A stretch of DNA of 64,000 nucleotides from Cynocephalus volans (GCF_027409185.1 NC_084462.1:27007577-27071576), one strand, 5' to 3'; numbered from the stretch's first letter, positions 1 through 11,544 are shown. Notes: generated by a model not told the origin, from the letters alone. Program-made: numbers and translations.

Positions 1-1084
1 AAATGAGAACAGGACAGGCGAGTGTGATGTGGCCTCCCTGAAAGCCAACATGCATGGGGAGCTCATGAGCAGAGTTACAAATGGGCTCCACACTCGGCAT
101 CAAAGATAAATCAGAGCACAAGCAGATAAGCGTCCCCAGCATGGAGTGGTCCTCAAGACATGTCACGTGAGGAAAGGAAGTGGAGAGATTTATCCTAAAG
201 AAAAGAAGATTCAGAGGCAGCTTATCCCTTCTGTGGGTGGTCAGAAAACAGAGAGGAGGGAGAGGCCCAGAGTGCAGAAACGGGGAGAGGTCACAGAGGA
301 CAGAGAGTTACTTGCTGTCCAAGTGAGAACTTTCTGACAAAGTCTGAAAATGGAATGAGCTGTTGTAGGTGTGGGACCCCATCACAGCAGAGGTGTCAAC
401 AGAAGGCTAGGGATACAGGCTTAATGACAGAGGAAGTGCCCACACCCCAAGGGCCTGGGGCACAGATCCACTGATCTAATGTCCATTAAATGGAACTGGC
501 TGACTGGTGATAACTGACAATACCAAAGGAAATCCCCAGATCTCTGACCTGAGTTAAAACTTAAATACCGATTCCTAGACCTTTTTTTACCCCTGTGAGG
601 CGCTGAAACACACACGTGTGCACACACACACATTATACAAGAGCTATGGAAAGAGAAGGCAGACACTAGGCACAGGGACACATGACTGATCCCGTGGCAG
701 ATCCCAAGGCCACAGGGAATAGGTGGAATAGCAGCAGCTCAGGGAAGCCCTCCAAAAAAGCAGGAAGTGGGGAGGACTAACTCTTCCCATTAAAAAACTG
801 GTCCCAGTGCCTCAGGGCCCCACCCGGGGGCCTGGGGCATGGAACCAGGGACCAGACCCCTGCCCACAACCAGGCACACTGCCAGCACCAAGGAGCATGC
901 CAAAAACATCACCTGCACGTGGGTAGCCCATCACAGCCACCACAGTAACCATGACTGCCGCAAAAGTGGTTGACGTCACAACCACCGTGCAGATGGTCCA
1001 CCAGCCACTGGAGTGCATTGACAGAAGGAGAGTCACCAGTAGAGACCAAAGAAAAGAAGAGGATGTCTCTCTCCACAAAGCCCA

Positions 1085-1465
1085 CTCCAGAGTGACAGAA
1101 GAAGCATCTGCTCCTATGATAATATTATTGGGGGACCTGAACACACCTTTCAGCATTGGACAGATCATCTTGGCAACAAATCAACAGAGTAACTATTATT
1201 CTTTCAGAGGGAGAGAAGAAATCTAGGGTTATCAGTGGTGGGAGCAGGGAGGGGGATGGGGAGAGATTGGACAAGGGGCATAAAGAATAAGTACAATTTG
1301 TAACAATATACATACTAGTAATATTGATTTGATCAACATATGTCAACATTGAATCCCCAAAATATGTATAATCAATTATGAATAAAAAAATAAAAAATAA
1401 AAATCTGATGCCTTGGCCAGAAAAAATAAAAAATAAAAAATAAATAAAAAATAAAAAATTGGTCC
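1085..1465 (+). mobile_element. L1 fragment with A-rich tail
   Basis: A short endonuclease-domain remnant (open frame ...LLGDLNTPFSIGQI, 1113-1170) is followed directly by sequence resembling an L1 3' end and an (AAAAT)n tail at 1379-1459. The jump from ORF2 5' part to 3' end implies a large internal deletion or two adjacent insertions. Confidence 0.6.
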
Positions 1466-1954
1466 CAAGAACAGTCAGTGCTCCACACAGAGCCGGGCTT
1501 TCAGCTTGAACAAGGAGACTTTTGGGGAGTAAATGAATATGTTCTGCTTCCCAGTTCCCCAAAGCACACCATATGTCTGTGTTATGTCTCTTCAAACCCA
1601 ACCAAGTCTACGCAGACAAAAGATGCTGTTCCCAAACAGTATTTGCACTGCTCCTCCTGGCTTGAGGGGGAAGGGCTTGGTATCTGTAAACCAAGACAGA
1701 ACAGAAGAGGAATGATAGCCTCCTGCCCAGGCACCTCAGCAGGCATTTCTACTGAGTGACATTCCAGCCTCTGTCTGCAAAGCCACCTGTGATGGGGAAC
1801 TTACCACCTCATGTCCAAGTCCCACTCTGCTTCTAATGTCACAGGTTAAAGGATGAAAACTCAGGCCAGAATCCCACCACCCACACAGTTATTTTCTCTC
1901 TAGGATTTTCCTTCATTTTTTCCCCATACATAAATGTAATATTATGTACACACA

Positions 1955-2046
1955 TATATGAGGGTACTTCAAAAAGTTTGTGAAAAATAGAATTAAAAGA
2001 TAATATGAATCTTTCAATGAGCTTTTTGAAGACCCCTCATATATAT
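1955..2046. mobile_element. Palindromic mariner-like MITE, copy 1
   Basis: Near-palindrome of about 90 bp: left arm tatatgagggtacttcaaaaag and right arm reading the same on the other strand, with an AT-rich centre (agataatatgaatctttc). The ends are TA-rich as expected for Tc1/mariner targets. No coding capacity. Confidence 0.75.
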
Positions 2047-2439
2047 ACACATACCAAAAGCAGAGAAAATATATTCTATTTTTTAAAACATTTTTTCATG
2101 TTGCTAGATGATCCTTTACAACGATATTTTCCTTGGCTGCACAGTAGTCTCTGATTTGATGTACCACTACTTACTTATTTTCCTTAAAATATTTATTATA
2201 ATACAGACCAGGTCTTGGTCTGGACATAAGGGAGAAAAGATTAAAAAAAACCATGGTCCTGCTGTGTAGAAGTTCACAGACCGGCCAAGGAAAAAGAAAA
2301 CACAGTCAAATGTGAGAAATGCTGTAAAATAAATGGTTACCAAGAACCGCAGGCAAAGAGAGGAAGAAGTGAGCGGCAGGGGAGGTGGGAGTACACAAAT
2401 GGGCTGTGGGGCAGGGCTGTTTCCAATTCCTCACTTTGC

Positions 2440-2690
2440 TAAATAACAGTGTTGTGAGAGCCCACTATAAGCTGGCACTGAGCCTGATGCTTTGGGGTAT
2501 ATGTTAATATCTCAGCCACCCTACACTGAAGTTACTGTTACCGCCTTCTAAATGATGAAATCAAAGCTCAGATGAGTTCAAGCAGTTTGTCTGAGGTCAC
2601 AATGCTGGTAAGTGGTAGAGCCTGAATTAATGTATGTCTCTTTCTGAAGTCCACTCTGACCTCCTCCCTAAATAACACTATGAAAAGCAT
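2440..2690 (-). repeat. MIR element, antisense
   Basis: 'aaagctcagatgagttcaag', 'gtctgaggtcacaatgctgg' and 'aagtggtagagcctgaatta' are the reverse complement of the MIR core. Confidence 0.7.
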
Positions 2691-2709
2691 CTTTAGACAA
2701 ATGGTTCCT

Positions 2710-2826
2710 GGGTTTTTTTTTTAGGGGGTGGTGGTTAGGGAGTGGCTGGCTGGTATTGGGATCTGAACCTGTGACCTTGGTGTCATAAGGCTGTGCTCTA
2801 ACCAACTGAGCTAACTGGCTAGCCCC
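2710..2826 (-). mobile_element. Monomeric tRNA-Ile SINE
   Basis: The reverse complement contains gccagttagctcagttggttagagc, almost the tRNA-Ile 5' half, then acaccaaggtcacaggttcagatccc, then an A-rich tail. This is the ancestral one-unit form. It lies immediately beside the dimer at 2844. Confidence 0.88.
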
Positions 2827-2843
2827 AGTTTTTAAAAAAAAAA

Positions 2844-3014
2844 TTTTTTTTTTTTTAAAGATGACCGGTAAGGGGATCTTAACCCTTGACTTGGTGTTGT
2901 CAGCACCACGCTCTCCCAAGTGAGCTACCTGGCCATCCCTATACAGGGATCCAAACCCATGGCCTTGGTATTATGAGCAACGCTCTCTCTCAAGTGAGCC
3001 ACAGGCTGGTCCGG
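2844..3014 (-). mobile_element. Dimeric tRNA-Ile SINE
   Basis: The reverse complement shows the first unit head near 3014 and the second unit ending ccggtcatctttaaa. The poly(A) appears as poly(T) at 2844-2856. Flanking T/A-rich repeats (gttttt...aaaaaaa) are consistent with a target-site duplication but are low-complexity. Confidence 0.88.
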
Positions 3015-3089
3015 TTTTTTAAAAAAAATTTAAATTCCCAACTAGATTTGAATTTATATAAATTGCCTTCAAATAGGATTAACCTCTAG

Positions 3090-3790
3090 CTGGACTGATC
3101 AGGACAAAAGAAAGAAAATATAAATTACCAGTGCAGGGAATGAGACAGGGAACACCATTAGTTTCCACAGACATTGAAAGGATAACACAGGAAATTATGA
3201 ACTTTATGCCAACATTTGTAGCTTAGATGAAATGGAAAAAATTCTTAATATAAATAAACTGTCAGCGCTCACTCAAGAAAAATAGATAACCTGAATAGTT
3301 CTCTATCAAACAATTTGAATTAGTAGTTAGAACCTTTGCCAAAAATGAGCTCCAGGATCAGATGGCTTCACTAGTGAATTTTATCAAACATTTAAGGAAG
3401 AAATAATACAAACTCTTTCAGAAAATAGAAGACTTCCCAACTCATTTTATGAGGCCTATATTGCTCTCATGCAAAAACCAGACAAAATCAGAAAAAAGAA
3501 AACTACAAACCAACATGCCGCGTGAGCATATATGCAAAAATCTAAAATATTAGCAAATCAGATCCAGGAATATATAAAAAGGATACTACATCATGATCAA
3601 GTGGAGTTTATTCCAAGAATGCAAGGTTGGTTCAATATTCCAAAATCAATACAATTCACAGTATCAACAGACTTAAAAAAAAGACCCATATAATCATCTA
3701 ATAGATGTAGTAAAAGCATCTGACAAAATTCAACACCCATTCATATGAAAACTCTCAGTAAACTAGAAGTAACAGGGAACTTTCTCAACC
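3090..3790 (+). mobile_element. Old L1 ORF2 fragment
   Basis: Degenerate L1 reverse-transcriptase coding sequence in plus orientation is recognisable from phrases such as 'gatggcttcactagtgaatt' and 'ggttggttcaatattc'. Stops and frameshifts abound. No tail is present, so the 3' part is missing. Confidence 0.8.
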
Positions 3791-3804
3791 AGATAAAAAG
3801 TCAC

Positions 3805-3925
3805 AGACATAATTATGGTAATAATAGTATCCACTTCACTGGGTTGTTGTGAGGATTAAATAAACTAAACATGGAAAGGACTTAAAACAGTGCCTAGCAC
3901 ATTATGTGCTGTAATAAATGTAGCT
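3805..3925 (+). repeat. MIR element
   Basis: 'gggttgttgtgaggattaaat' and 'acagtgcctagcacattatg' are the MIR 3' half in plus orientation. Confidence 0.8.
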
Positions 3926-3929
3926 GTAA

Positions 3930-4325
3930 CTATGACCAAGAATTCTGAAAGATGAGAAGTGAACAACGAAAAATGTATTCGGTACCCACAGTTATGAAAA
4001 TGAATGAACTGCTGCTCCATGCAATGACATGGATGCTGAATGAGAGAAGCGTACCTGTGTGACTGCATGTACAGATTAACTTCAAGAACAGGCAAAAGTA
4101 ATCTACGGCAACTGAGATCGGAATAATGGTTACCTTTGTGGCAAGGGTATTGATTAGAAGGAGGGACAAAAGAAGCTTTAGGCATGCTGGACAACAACGT
4201 TCAGTATCTTGATCTGGGATGGTAGTTACAGGGGAGTATATATATGTAAAAATTCATCAAGCTGTATATTTAAGATCTGTCTACTTTACTGTATGTGAGC
4301 TGCACTGTAGAATAAATAAATGTCC
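3930..4325 (+). mobile_element. Old L1M-type 3' end
   Basis: The sequence has the typical old L1 end 'caagctgtatatttaagatctg' followed by 'gagctgcactgtagaataaataaa'. No coding capacity remains. Confidence 0.6.
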
Positions 4326-4559
4326 ACAATACAACAGCATATGTGTTATGGCCCTGGTGATGTAAAAATATTTATGTATGTATATGCATAACAAAGGGTC
4401 ATCACAAAAATATTATCTCAGTGGTGAGATTTTAATTTTTCCCCACTTCTTTTTTATGTATTTTTTGCCTTTTCTGTTTCTTTAAACAATGAATATGTGT
4501 TACTTACATAATCAGAAAAACATTTTTAAACCTGTTTTCTTAAGGGAAAAAAAAAAAAA

Positions 4560-5050
4560 AGAAAGCCCAGGCGGCTGGATCCAGTGATTCTCTTCCTGGA
4601 AGGTGCCTCTCACTGGGCCAGTGGCATATTCCTGCAGCACTGTCTGTAACAGGCCCAAAACGGATGCTTATGTTTTCAATTACAAACAATGGAATACTAC
4701 GTAGCAGTTAAAAATAACATGGAACTACAGTGTTCCTGTGGAAAGACTGCCCAAACATATAAATAATAAAGAAAGCTATATGAAGTTACTTCAAAAAGTT
4801 CATAGTAAAACAGAATTAAAAGATAATATGAATCTTTCCATGAACTTTTTGAAGACCCTTTTGTTTTTAATATGAAACCATTAATGAAATAAAAATTAGA
4901 TACTTCATAAAAAATGATCCAGGAGGATATATACAATGCAATAGTGATTTCCTCTAGAATATAATTGGGGTGGTGGATGTCTAAAGGCATCTTTGCTTAA
5001 TGACTGCTATTCATGTGCTGTTTCCAAAATTAAAAATAAACACATGGGAG
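4560..5050 (+). mobile_element. L1M-type fragment, sense
   Basis: 'caatggaatactacgtagca' is a common L1 3' ORF2 phrase. The palindromic MITE at 4777 lies within it. Decayed and non-coding. Confidence 0.55.
4777..4862. mobile_element. Palindromic mariner-like MITE, copy 2
   Basis: Same family and orientation as copy 1 (shared 'gaattaaaagataatatgaa' centre) with inverted arms tacttcaaaaagttcat and atgaactttttgaag. The left end reads tatatgaag. Confidence 0.75.
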
Positions 5051-5234
5051 CTTGATTTCATACTGTTGGAGAAGGAAGTTACAAATACAGAAAGAATGGA
5101 GAATGAATTTTGTGGTGTTAAACTGAAATTTGGAGGCATCAGTACGCACAACGGTTTACATGTATAAAGACAGATACAGAAATGCGTGTGTTTTTGTGTG
5201 TATTTCCTAGTTCTCTTCTGAGAGGGCTTAGAAG

Positions 5235-6660
5235 CAATGACACTTCAGCAGCAACAAGCCATCTGACACCCAGATCTTGGTTTCTAAACACCATTCACCC
5301 ACCCACATCTTAGTTTCTAAACACCATTCTCCATTTAAAAACCAAAACAAAAACCAGAGCTCCTTGGAGAAATGGCAAACTCCAGAATTGGGGCAGAAAA
5401 AGCAATGGATGAACCTTGTCGCTTTGCTGTGCCAGATAGTGAGGAAGTGCTTGAAAACGATGAGGAGGACACAGGAGTCTACTTGAAGGGGTTCCTAGTG
5501 GCCCACACTGGAACATTTGAGCATCGAAATAAATAACATTAGTGACTGATAAAAGGATAATCCATGAGTCAATACTGACCTAAATAAGTAAACACGTGGG
5601 TGAAAAGGAAAAGTTCTTTCCCACAGTAGAATGCCAACTAATAAATGTAGAAAGAACGAAGGACTTAGAAAATCAACAATTGGTAATTGCCATGGTAATC
5701 ACTGTTTCAGAAAAGAATCATGAATGTTAAAACTTGTAGACAAAGGGCCGAGCCCGTGGTGCACTTGGGAGAGTGTGGCGCTGGGAGCGTGGCGATGCTC
5801 CCGCCGCGGGTTCGGATCCTATATAGGAATGGCCGGTGGACTCACTGGCTGAGTACCGGTCACGAAAAAGACAAAAAAAAAAAACAAAAAAAAAAAACTT
5901 GTAGACAAAGTTTGGTGAGAAACTTATTGATTACAAAGGGAAAAATAGAACCTGGTTGACAGCAACATAACCACAGTGATAAAAGTCAACAGCTCCAATA
6001 TTGGGACAAAATGACATCATATGCCACCTGATATGGTACACAGTGGACACAATGCCATTTACGTGATATTCCACCAAAAATACATGACCTGAATCTTACC
6101 ATGAGGATACATCAGACAAATCCAAACTGAGGAACATCCTACAAAGAAAAGGCCTGACTTTTTAGAAAATGTTAAGGTCATGAAAGACACAAAGACTGAG
6201 GAGCTGCTCCAGATCAAAGGAAACGAAAGAGTAGTTACAGTTAAATGCAACATGTGATCTTGGACCCAGCAAAAGGACTTTTCTTCTGTATAAAAAATAT
6301 TGGTGGAAAAATGTGACAAAACTCTACGATTAGACAATATGGTGTATCAAAGTTAATTTCCTGATGTTGACCATTCTACTTTGGTTATATATTAAAAAAA
6401 GTCCTTGATTTTTAGAAAATACATACTGACATTAGAGGTAATATCTGCAACTTCTTCTCAGGTAGTTCAGGAAAAAAAAAATGCAAGTGTGTGTATATAT
6501 TATATATTATATACACACAGAGAATCATAAAGCAAACATGGTAAAATATCAATATTTGGAGTATCTGGGTAAAGGGTATTCAAGAACTCTTTGCACTATT
6601 TTTGCAACTTTTCTGTAAATCTGAAACCATTTCAAAATAAAAAGCTAAAAATAAATATAT
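5235..6660 (+). mobile_element. Old L1ME-like repeat, copy A
   Basis: A degenerate repeat ends in 'caacttttctgtaaatctg' and 'caaaataaaaagc', the usual L1ME 3' terminus. It shares stretches with the interrupted copy at 7960-11250 (for example the 'cttggtttctaaacaccattc' and 'agaatgccaactaataaatgtag' regions). The SINE at 5746 is inserted in it. Confidence 0.6.
5746..5893 (+). mobile_element. tRNA-Ile-derived SINE, hairpin-arm subfamily
   Basis: The head is ggccgagcccgtggtgc with a B-box-like gggttcggatcc, and the unit ends in an A-rich tail. A 17-bp target-site duplication (5729-5745 and 5894-5910) is perfect, indicating a young insertion. The region equivalent to the anticodon arm is replaced by a GC-rich inverted repeat (GGGAGC/GCTCCC at 5783-5802). 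The second half ends cggtcacgaaaaagac instead of the usual cggtcatcttt. Confidence 0.9.
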
Positions 6661-6959
6661 ACAGTCCAAGAGATCTATTGCACACCATGGTGACTATAGT
6701 TAATAACAATATGTTAAATTCTTGAAAATTTGTCAAAAGAATAGGTTTTAGTGTTCTCACCACAAAAAATAAGTACATGAGGTAATGCATATGTTAACTG
6801 GCTCAATTTAGCCATTCCACAGTGTATACATATTTCAAAACATGTTGCACACAATATATACAACTATTATTTGTTAATTAAAAAATACCTGCTTATTGAA
6901 GAAAATATGCTAAATTTAAAAACATAAAGTTAAAAAAAAAACCAAATGCCTACTATTTG

Positions 6960-7345
6960 TTTTCATTCTACCAGTTTTCTATGCACATATTACAGAATAT
7001 TTATTTTTAACATTATTGGTTTTAACTACATACAATTTTGTCCTGCTTTTTTTTCCTTTATTCAACTGTGAACATTTTCCCATGTCATCATAAATTCTCA
7101 AATGTCATTCCAGCTTATGAATATAGAATCATTTACTGGATATTTTCACTATTATAAATAATACCATGAAAAACATGATTGATATATTTTCAATGTCTTT
7201 GTGAACCTTTGAATACTTCTTTCAAATAGAGTTTCTGGATTTATCTTAGAAATATTTCTGAATCAAAAGGAATATGTATTTTTAAGACTCCTGACTTATT
7301 GTCAAATTATTTTCCAAAAAGTAATTTATTTTCTACATTTCTCTA
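6960..7345. repeat. AT-rich decayed LINE-like tract
   Basis: Phrases such as 'gaacattttcccatgtcatc' and 'gattgatatattttc' resemble old antisense LINE sequence, but no diagnostic segment was found. Family not assigned. Confidence 0.4.
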
Positions 7346-7759
7346 CTGCTCTTCATCTTCAAGGTACACTGATAACCTGAACAGACAGCAGCAACTCCAC
7401 AGCACTGTGATCCCAGGAGCCTGGGGGGCAAACAAGTCAGAAGTGAAGTACAGGAATTAATAAGCCCTCGAGAGAGGCCCAGACACCTGTGCCCCAGAAG
7501 GAAGGGCATCCTAGGTCAGGGAACGGCCTCTGCCCTTCTGGTAGAAGACACACATTCACTCCTGAAATACACAATACGGCTTGTGGGGGCCAGCTCGTGC
7601 TTGGGTGAGTCCGGCATGAGCCACAGTGGTTAAGTGGGGCTTCCTGATGGGAGGGGGCACAAAATGGCAGGTGATGGAGAGGGGGTGGGGAAGAGCATAC
7701 ACAAAGGCCTGAAGGGACAATGGGGTCACCAATTTAAAAAGAAAAACTAGTTCAAGAAC

Positions 7760-7922
7760 TGCTCTGCCTTTTATAGCTGTACGACTTCGGGAAAATCTCA
7801 ACTTCCGGCAGCCACGTTCCTATCTAAAATGGAGTGTCATCATCGTAAACAACTCTAAAAGGGTTGTTGGGAGGACATTATGTGTAAAATGACACATAAC
7901 ACACAATGGGTGCTCGAAGAAC
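7760..7922 (+). repeat. MIR element
   Basis: 'ctatctaaaatggagtgtca', 'gggttgttgggaggacatta' and 'acacaatgggtgctcgaag' follow MIR order. Confidence 0.65.
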
Positions 7923-7959
7923 ATGGCAGTACTTCTCCTCCCACTCAAATTCTTCCAGA

Positions 7960-8167
7960 CGGAGGCTTAGCCATGCCATCTAGCCCCCAGGTCTTGGTTT
8001 CTACACGTCATTCTCCAATAAAAGGAACCAGGGCTTCTTAAAGAAATGGTTGATTCCACAGCTGGGACATGGAGAACAAAAGATGAGCCAGGAATACCTC
8101 GCGGTGCTATATACTAAGGAGATGCTCAAGAAAACATGGGGCTGTTGAAAGAATCAGGAGACAATGC
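7960..8167 (+). mobile_element. Old L1ME-like repeat, copy B, left part
   Basis: 'gtcttggtttctacacgtcattc' and 'agaaatggttgattccacagc' match copy A at about 5275-5400. The copy is cut at about 8167 by the antisense L1 and resumes at about 10210. Confidence 0.6.
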
Positions 8168-8654
8168 ATTTTTTTAATGGATGAATAATAATCCATCGTA
8201 TGGATATACTACATTTTGTCTACTCACTCTTCAGTTGATGGACATTTGGGTTGTTTCAGCTTTTTGCCTATAATAAATAATGCTGCTACATTCGTGCGCA
8301 AGTATTTGTTTGAGTACTTGTTTTCAATTCCCTGGGGTATATACTCAGTAGTGGAATTGCTGGGTCATATGATAATTCTGCTTAATGTACTAAGGAAATG
8401 CTGAACGGCTTTCCACAGCAGATGCACCACTGTACATTCCCATAGGCTATGTATGAGGGCTCCAGTTTTTCCACATTCCTGTCAATGCCATTTTGTTTTG
8501 TCTTATTTTGTTGTGAATAGCCATCCTCATAGGTGTGAAGTGGTACCTCACTTCTCATTGAGGTTTTGAATTACATTTGATTTGCATCTCCCTAATGACT
8601 AATAGTGTTGAACATCTTTTCATGTGCCATGTTGGCCATTTATAGATCTTCTCT

Positions 8655-8750
8655 GGACTGGCTAGTTAGCTCATTTGGTTAGAGCACTGCCTTGTAACAC
8701 CAAGGTCAAGGGTTCAGACCCCTTATCAGCCAGCTGCCAACAGACAAAAA
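8655..8750 (+). mobile_element. Monomeric tRNA-Ile SINE nested in an L1
   Basis: The unit reads actggctagttagctcatttggttagagc, then aacaccaaggtcaagggttcagaccc. Imperfect 13-bp duplications (ttatagatcttct at about 8640 and ttatatatcttct at about 8751) flank it. It interrupts the antisense L1 at 8168-10200. Confidence 0.88.
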
Positions 8751-9486
8751 TTATATATCTTCTTTAGAAAAATATTTATTCAAGTCCTTTGCTCATTTTT
8801 TAAATTGGGTTGTTTTATTGTTGTTGAGTTATGAGAGTTCTTTACATATTCTAGATACTAAACCCTTATCAAATATATAATTTGCAAATATTTCTTCCCA
8901 TTATGGGAGCGTCTTTTCATCTCTTTTTTGTATACAAAATCAATTTTATTATGAACTGAACAAAAGGAGCCTAGTTATCAATACAGATATAAGCATTCTT
9001 TTTCCACTGAAACCAATGAATATACTTTTATTAATTTCCCTTTCTTTCTGGTTTAGTCCAAATGATTCTCCAGAAGACTTTTAATCCAGTGTCCTTCAGT
9101 GTCCCTTCTGCATCATCCCTGACTCCTGGAACATTTATGAATGTTCACAATAATTCACTGTCTTGATGGTGCCCTTTGATGTAAAGTTTTTAATTTTGAT
9201 GAAGTCCAATTTATCTATTTTGTTGCACTTTTGGTATCATATCTAACAAATCATTGCCAAATGCAAGGCCATGAAGATTTATCCCTATGTTTTAAGAGTT
9301 TTATAGTTTTAGCTCTTACATTTAGGTATTTGATCCATCATGGGTTGATTTTGTATACAGTATAAGAAAAAGATCCAGCTCCATTCTTTTGCATGTGGAT
9401 ATCCAGTTGTCCCAGCACCATTTGTTGAAGAGACTATTCGTTCTCCACTGAATGGTCTTGGCACCCTTGTCGAAAATCAAAAAACA

Positions 9487-9665
9487 GGCCGGCCCGTGGC
9501 TCACTCAGGAGAGTGCGGTGCTGATAACACCAAGGCCCCGGGTTCGGATCCCATATACGGATGGCCGGTTTGCTCACTGGCTGAGCGTGGTGCTGACAAC
9601 ACCAAGTCAGGGGTTAAGATCCCCTTACCGGTCATCTTTAAAAAAAAAAAAAAAGAAAGAAAAAA
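9487..9665 (+). mobile_element. Dimeric tRNA-Ile SINE nested in an L1
   Basis: Two tRNA-Ile-like units lie head to tail (first near 9487-9560, second near 9560-9640), each with a gtgctga(t/c)aacaccaa anticodon-arm region, followed by an A-rich tail. The 14-bp direct repeats at 9472-9485 and 9666-9679 match perfectly. The host sequence is the antisense L1 at 8168-10200, so this SINE is younger than that L1. Confidence 0.92.
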
Positions 9666-10239
9666 GAAAATCAAAAAACCATAGATGTATAAGTTATGAG
9701 TTTATTTCTGGATTCTCAAGTCTGTTACACTGATTTATATGTCTAGCCATCTAACAGCACCACACTGTCTTAATTACTGTAGCTTTGTAGTTTTGAAATG
9801 AGGGAGTATGAGTCATCCACTTTTGTTCTTTTTCAAGACTGTTTTGGCTATTTGGGGTCTCTTGCAATTCCATACAAATTTATATCAGCTTTTGTATTTC
9901 TGCATAAAAAGCCACTGGGATTGTGATAGGAATTGCACTGAATCTGTACATTGCTTTGGGAGGTATTGTCGTCTCGACATTATTAAGTCTTCCAATCCAT
10001 GAACACAAAATGTCTTTCCATTTATTTAGGTCTTTATTTGCTTTCAGCAATGTTTTGTAGTTCTCAGTGTAACAGTTTAATACCTCCTTACTTAAATTTA
10101 TTCCTAAATATTTTATTCTTTTTGATTCTATTGTAAACAGAATTGTTTTCTCAACTTCCTTTCTAGATTGTCTTGCTAGCAGAGTATTAGATTCCATCGT
10201 AGAATTTTAAAAAAACAAAAAAACTGAGTCCGTACAGAT

Positions 10240-10265
10240 ATAAATAAATAAATAAATAAATAAAT
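10240..10265. repeat. (AAAT)n microsatellite
   Basis: Six or more taaa units at the point where the old repeat resumes after the L1 insertion. Confidence 0.88.
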
Positions 10266-10877
10266 GGGAGAGAAGGGACAGCTCTTCCTCAGAGTAGAAT
10301 TCCTACTGATAAATGTAGAAGAGGGAAATACGGAATTATCATTAGACAAATACGACAGTAATAACTGCCACAGATAAGATCCATCAATGCATTTGAAGAA
10401 TTGGTGGGCATAGTGGGAGGTGGAGGGGGGTTAGGGAGAAAGTGATAAATGGCCACAAAAAATGTTTACATTGTATAATGATAAAGAAAAAAAAGTGGGC
10501 AAAAAACAGGACTTGTGTTTTCTCAAAGTATCTCCCCCAAGATACTTAACTACAATGGGAAAAAATAGTAACTTTATAGTGGAGAGACCCTGCAGACACC
10601 AATCAAACCAAGAGATCAAGGTAAACATCACTAGTAATATTTTTGTGGTATTCTTGCCACAAATGCATTACCTAATTGAAGGGCATTCTACAAAATGACT
10701 GACCAATACACTTCAAAAATGCTGCAGTTGTGAAAGGCTAAGAAACAGTAACAGATTGGAAGAGGCTAAGGAGATGTGATAAAGTAAATGCAAGGCAGGG
10801 TCCTAGATAGTGTCCTGGAACAGAAAGAGGACAGTAATAGGAAAATTGATGACATTCTAGTAAGGTATATAGTTTAG

Positions 10878-11094
10878 TTCAGGGACTGGCAGACTATGGC
10901 CTGCAGGCCAAGCCTAGCCCACTATTTTTGTAAATAAAGCTTTATTGGAAAACAGCCATACCCATTTATTTACGTATTATCTATGGCTGCTTTGTTGCTA
11001 AAACAGAGTTGAGTAGTTGTCACAGAAACCTCACGGCTCACAAAACCTAAAGTTCTTACTGATCTGGTCCTTTACAGAAAAAGTTTGCCAACAC
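10878..11094. mobile_element. hAT-type non-autonomous DNA transposon
   Basis: About 215 bp with weak inverted ends (cagggactggcagacta / aagtttgccaacaca) and a core resembling a common placental element (tttttgtaaataaagctttattgg, tatggctgctttgttg). Subfamily name uncertain. Confidence 0.55.
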
Positions 11095-11544
11095 ACGACT
11101 TAGTTAAAAATACTATACCAATGTTAATTTCCTGTTCTTAATCATTTTATTATGTTTATGTAAACTTCAGGGAAGGCTGGGAGAGAAATACAGGGAAACT
11201 CTCCTGTGCCATTTTTGCAATTTTTCTATAAGTACAAAATTTGTTTAAAAAAGAATTACAACAAAAATTCCAGCAGCAGCCTTATTGTAAGTCCTTCCCA
11301 TCAGCTTCCCCAGACATACTTTATACCTTCCTGCCTCTTTCTACTTCCCTGTTCAAGACAACATTTATCCAAGCAAGTGTTGAACAAATGTCTGATGACC
11401 TGGATTCCTTATAATCTCAAAGAAACAAGGGTTAGTATCCTTGGTTCTTAAAAAAGAAAAGAAAAGCACTCAGAATTGCAGAAGAAAGGCCAGCCTACTC
11501 CAAGACAGCATTGTGTTTACTGCTGGCTCACTAAGCAGGAGCCA

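Larger units (their letters stand above)
8168..10200 (-). mobile_element. L1 LINE fragment, antisense, with ORF2 3' portion
   Basis: The reverse complement reads the carboxyl part of L1 ORF2 followed by the 3' region. A 105-codon open piece at 9880-10197 (minus) contains KYLGINLSKEV, KWKDILCSWIGRLN and PKAMYRFSAIPI, diagnostic of the L1 reverse-transcriptase C-terminal side. The frame is broken further on, so the copy is dead. Two SINEs (8655, 9487) sit inside it, and it itself splits an older repeat. The A tail is weak (ttttttt near 8170). Confidence 0.9.
10205..11250 (+). mobile_element. Old L1ME-like repeat, copy B, right part
   Basis: Continues copy B after the L1 insertion: 'agagtagaattcctactgataaatgtag' matches copy A at about 5625-5650. 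The 3' end 'gccatttttgcaatttttc' and 'acaaaatttgttt' matches L1ME ends. An (AAAT)n tract at 10240-10265 and a hAT element at about 10878 lie within. Confidence 0.55.

Noticed and set aside
812..1168. 118-codon minus-strand frame with hydrophobic stretches
   Set aside because: Part of it is antisense to an L1 ORF2 remnant; no family is recognised and no splice or start context supports it.
9487..9640. Possible tRNA-Ile genes
   Set aside because: tRNA-like units are dimerised, have A-rich tails and target duplications, and have mismatched stems, so they are SINEs. The same applies to the other copies.
9880..10197. 105-codon minus-strand frame similar to reverse transcriptase
   Set aside because: Not a host gene: it is a surviving piece of L1 ORF2 in a dead, truncated LINE.
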